Assembly (NCBI GenBank): GCA_039800965.1
Contig: JBDLPS010000013.1
Span: 1 to 7,518 of the forward strand
Direction of reading: 5' to 3'
From: ZC4RG30 sp039800965
Lineage (GTDB): Bacteria; Pseudomonadota; Gammaproteobacteria; Steroidobacterales; Steroidobacteraceae
DNA length: 7,518 nucleotides
A program made the position numbers and the translations under genes. The notes under the pieces are model-generated. The model was not told the origin of the DNA and did not search any database. It saw only the letters and a list, made by a program, of their open reading frames with translations. Shown here in pieces: positions 5,358 to 7,518 of this stretch; positions within the stretch are counted from its first letter, which is position 1; the number at the start of each line of letters is the position of its first letter.

Positions 5358-6986
5358 TCAGGGGTCGTCGAGCGCGAGCAACGCCCAATCCTGGTCGGCC
5401 AGACGCCAGCGCTGTAGTTCCCGGGTACCCGGCACCGGCAACGCCATGGAAGGGTCCGTCAACAACACGCGCCCCGGCGAACCCGCCAGCCATGCCCGCG
5501 CCGCGGTGGCATCCCTGAGGTATTCGAGGCGGCGCCCCTCGAGATGGCAGAGCCACCCTGCCCGCTTGGTCGTCTCGAGCCCCGGGGCGAAAAAACCAAC
5601 GGACTCATCCGGCGCTGATTGCCGGAGCACGACCGCAGCGGCTACCGAATAGCGACGGGCGCCATCGACCAGCGGCATGACCAGCCAAAGCGCAACCGTG
5701 AATACCGCCAGCAAGGTGGCGGACAACGCGACCACCGCGCGCGCAGGATCCCTGCGCCGGAGAAAGATGCCGATGGCCATGGCGCCTGCCACGAAGACGG
5801 CGGCAAGCGCATGCGATGGGAAGGAAAGGCCGGCGGACAGCGCGGCGAGTCGCGGAGAAGCAGCGAGCGGCGTGTACAGCCAGAAACCAAAGGCGACACT
5901 CGCGACGAAGCAGATCCCGCCAGCCAGAAGCAGGCTGGTCCGCAGCCAACGAGTCTCCCGGCTCGAGGCAAGCCAGGCACCCAGCAGCGCCAGGATCGCG
6001 GGATAGGCTGGAAGCAGGTACACGCTGCGTTTGGTGGATGCCGCGGACAGGAACAGGAGGCTGACCACGAACCACAGCCCCAGCAGCCTCATGCCGCGAT
6101 CCGCACGCCTGCGCCACGCTTGCCACAGGGCGGCAGGCAACAGCAGCACCCAGGGCCCGAGGTCCGACGCGAGGCTCTTCAGGTAATACAGGGCACCCTT
6201 GCCGCCATGCCCGCGCGTTGTCGTGCCAAAGCGATCGAAATTCTGCAGCCAGAGCTCGCGACCGACGTAATCCGAACCAAGGCGATGAATGAGCGGGGCA
6301 TACCAAAGCGCAGCGACAGCCAGCGCCACCAGCGCGAGTGGCGCCAACTGGAGGAGCCTCCCCCACTCACGGTGCGACGCATGCCAGAGCACGAGGATGA
6401 AGCCCGGCAGCAGCAGGCCCAGAGGCCCCTTCGCAAGGATCGCGACACCGAAGCAGCCGAACGCTGCGGCGCGCAGCAGCCACGCGTTGCGACCCTCCCG
6501 CGCATCACCCGCGAGGTAGAGCGCATAACCGGCTGCCTGCGGAGCGGCGAAAGGCATGTCGACCTGCAGCGTCGTGGCCATCATCCAGACGATCGGGGTG
6601 GCCACGCCAACCAGAGTCGACTGCCAGGCCGCCTCGGCGCCGGCGATGCGTCGCGCGATCGATACCGTGGAAAGCAGGAATACCCCGCCGGCCAGCAACG
6701 GCGTCAGCCGCAGCGTGAACGGCGTGGCAGCCCCTAGCAGGGAGGACCAGAACAGACCACCCCAGTACGTGAGCGGCGGGTAATCAAGCCAGGGCGCTCC
6801 CATGGCCGTCGGAACGACCCAGTCGCCCCTGCGGAGCATCTCCAGCACCGGAAGTGCGACGTCGGGTTCGTCCGGGAACCAGTATTCATGCAGCCCCAGC
6901 GGTGCCAGCCAGGCAAAAACCGCCAGGCAGACCAGCCAGGCCGGCGACAACCTGCTGCCCCGGATGGCGTCACTCAGGGCGCGCAT
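5358..6986 (-). CDS. GT-C membrane glycosyltransferase, ArnT/GT39 (PMT_2)-like
   Basis: This 542-residue inner-membrane enzyme belongs to the dolichyl/polyprenyl-phosphate-sugar transferase class. Members move a sugar from undecaprenyl phosphate onto lipid A, another glycolipid or protein on the periplasmic side. The first membrane helix (about 15-32) is followed by the periplasmic loop with the catalytic-type acidic pair D39-E40, then GDWVVPTAMG (54-63) and YPPLTYW (69-75). LAKGPLG (184-190) and KRSVYLLPAYPAI (319-331) are further ArnT-family signatures. About ten to twelve hydrophobic helices run to around residue 450. A soluble C-terminal domain of about 90 residues follows, as in ArnT-like proteins. 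The usual KPPL motif reads YPPL here. The start ATG has a strong GGAAGGG ribosome binding site and lies inside the end of the GT2-GtrA gene (17-nt overlap), showing co-translation. Acceptor and sugar are unknown; aminoarabinose is not implied, since no arn genes are visible. Confidence 0.85.
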   Translation of the reverse strand: MRALSDAIRGSRLSPAWLVCLAVFAWLAPLGLHEYWFPDEPDVALPVLEMLRRGDWVVPTAMGAPWLDYPPLTYWGGLFWSSLLGAATPFTLRLTPLLAGGVFLLSTVSIARRIAGAEAAWQSTLVGVATPIVWMMATTLQVDMPFAAPQAAGYALYLAGDAREGRNAWLLRAAAFGCFGVAILAKGPLGLLLPGFILVLWHASHREWGRLLQLAPLALVALAVAALWYAPLIHRLGSDYVGRELWLQNFDRFGTTTRGHGGKGALYYLKSLASDLGPWVLLLPAALWQAWRRRADRGMRLLGLWFVVSLLFLSAASTKRSVYLLPAYPAILALLGAWLASSRETRWLRTSLLLAGGICFVASVAFGFWLYTPLAASPRLAALSAGLSFPSHALAAVFVAGAMAIGIFLRRRDPARAVVALSATLLAVFTVALWLVMPLVDGARRYSVAAAVVLRQSAPDESVGFFAPGLETTKRAGWLCHLEGRRLEYLRDATAARAWLAGSPGRVLLTDPSMALPVPGTRELQRWRLADQDWALLALDDP

Positions 6987-7518
6987 GGCCCTTCCATGTC
7001 AGGTCGAGGTTCAAGAAGTAGTTCCAGGTGGTCGAGGCCGCGATCCCGGCGACCATCGCGAGCGAGAGCGCCATGCCCAGATGTTCGAGGTACCAGGTGA
7101 TGGACTGGTTGATGAACGCACCGCAGGCGCTGATCGCGACGAACAACGCGAATCCCCGCAGCAGGTCATGCAAGCCTCGATGGCGCCGCTCCGCGAACGT
7201 CCAGAGGTTGTTGGCGGCGTAATTCGATACCGCAGCGGTCGCGATCGCCACGAAAGTGCCCTGCTCCGGCGACATGAGCCTGGACCAGAGCAGGTAGAAG
7301 CTCGCGTACTGCACGCCAACGCCGGACAGTCCGACGATCGCGTACTTGAGGAAGCGTGCGCTGACGACGTTGCGCGTCGCGAGCTCCACCAAGGACAGGA
7401 AGAACTCCCAGATGACGCCGCCGGACAACTTGCTCTCTCCCACCTGCCGGGGAGAGAACACGTAGGGCACCTCGGCAACGCGCCGGCCGCGAAGCAGCGT
7501 GAGCAGCTCCATCAGCAG
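6970..7518 (-). CDS. GT2-GtrA fusion (C-terminal part; gene runs off the window)
   Basis: The reading frame is open to the right edge, so only the last 182 residues are visible. The first part, EVPYVFSPRQVGESKL, is the C-terminal signature of a family 2 glycosyltransferase of the polyprenyl-phosphate mannose/glucose synthase (DPM1-like) type. It is followed by a membrane-entry helix region. The rest is a GtrA domain with four membrane helices. These are roughly FLKYAIVGLSGVGVQYASF, then GTFVAIATAAVSNYAANN ending in LWTFAERR, then GFALFVAISACGAFINQS, then LAMVAGIAASTTWNYFLN ending in LDLTW. The two aromatic W-[TF] boundaries are typical GtrA marks. GT2-GtrA fusions make a polyprenyl-phosphate sugar in the cytosol and are thought to help flip it. 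The downstream GT-C gene overlaps by 17 nt and is the likely periplasmic transferase. The internal Met at 7512 is not the real start. Confidence 0.88.
   Translation of the reverse strand: MLMELLTLLRGRRVAEVPYVFSPRQVGESKLSGGVIWEFFLSLVELATRNVVSARFLKYAIVGLSGVGVQYASFYLLWSRLMSPEQGTFVAIATAAVSNYAANNLWTFAERRHRGLHDLLRGFALFVAISACGAFINQSITWYLEHLGMALSLAMVAGIAASTTWNYFLNLDLTWKGHARPE

Noticed and set aside
5619..6737. A 372-codon plus-strand frame opposite the GT-C gene
   Set aside because: The translation is rich in Arg, Gln and Glu and lacks structure, while the opposite strand encodes a convincing membrane enzyme with its own ribosome binding site.

Overview
The window looks like ordinary chromosomal DNA from a high-GC proteobacterium. 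A gammaproteobacterium is the best guess, from the E. coli-like elongator tRNA-Met, the short E. coli-type inorganic pyrophosphatase, and the presence of both S-formylglutathione hydrolase and an outer-membrane TolC-type lipoprotein. The organism itself cannot be named from the sequence. Coding density is high. No transposase, integrase, CRISPR array, toxin-antitoxin pair or prophage gene was seen. No rRNA is present and there is one tRNA.

Left block (94-1843, minus strand): a small secreted protein of unknown function (1511-1843) is followed 19 nt later by a TolC-family outer-membrane lipoprotein (94-1491). No inner-membrane pump or adaptor is visible. Bases 1-93 lie downstream of the lipoprotein gene and contain nothing I can support.

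Central block (1891-4616, plus strand): this is a tight three-gene operon, divergent from the left block across a 47-bp intergenic region. It encodes S-formylglutathione hydrolase (fghA), a D-2-hydroxyacid dehydrogenase resembling glyoxylate/hydroxypyruvate reductase, and a P-loop kinase resembling D-glycerate 3-kinase. The last two genes overlap by one base (TGATG). The reductase and kinase make a plausible two-step route, hydroxypyruvate to D-glycerate to 3-phosphoglycerate. The hydrolase completes glutathione-dependent formaldehyde oxidation.

Right block (4602-7518, minus strand), read in the direction of transcription: a truncated GT2-GtrA fusion enters from the right edge. It is followed, with a 17-nt overlap, by a GT-C membrane glycosyltransferase of the ArnT/GT39-like type. 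The two fit a system in which a polyprenyl-phosphate sugar is made, flipped across the inner membrane and transferred on the periplasmic side. Next comes a consensus-like promoter, a tRNA-Met(CAT) gene, a short hairpin and ppa (inorganic pyrophosphatase). The end of ppa overlaps the end of the kinase gene by 15 bp, tail to tail.

No clearly new biological system is evident. The points most worth a second look are the C1/glycerate operon, the tRNA-Met-ppa transcription unit with its intercistronic hairpin, the convergent overlap of kinase and ppa, and the unknown secreted protein paired with a pump-less TolC lipoprotein.
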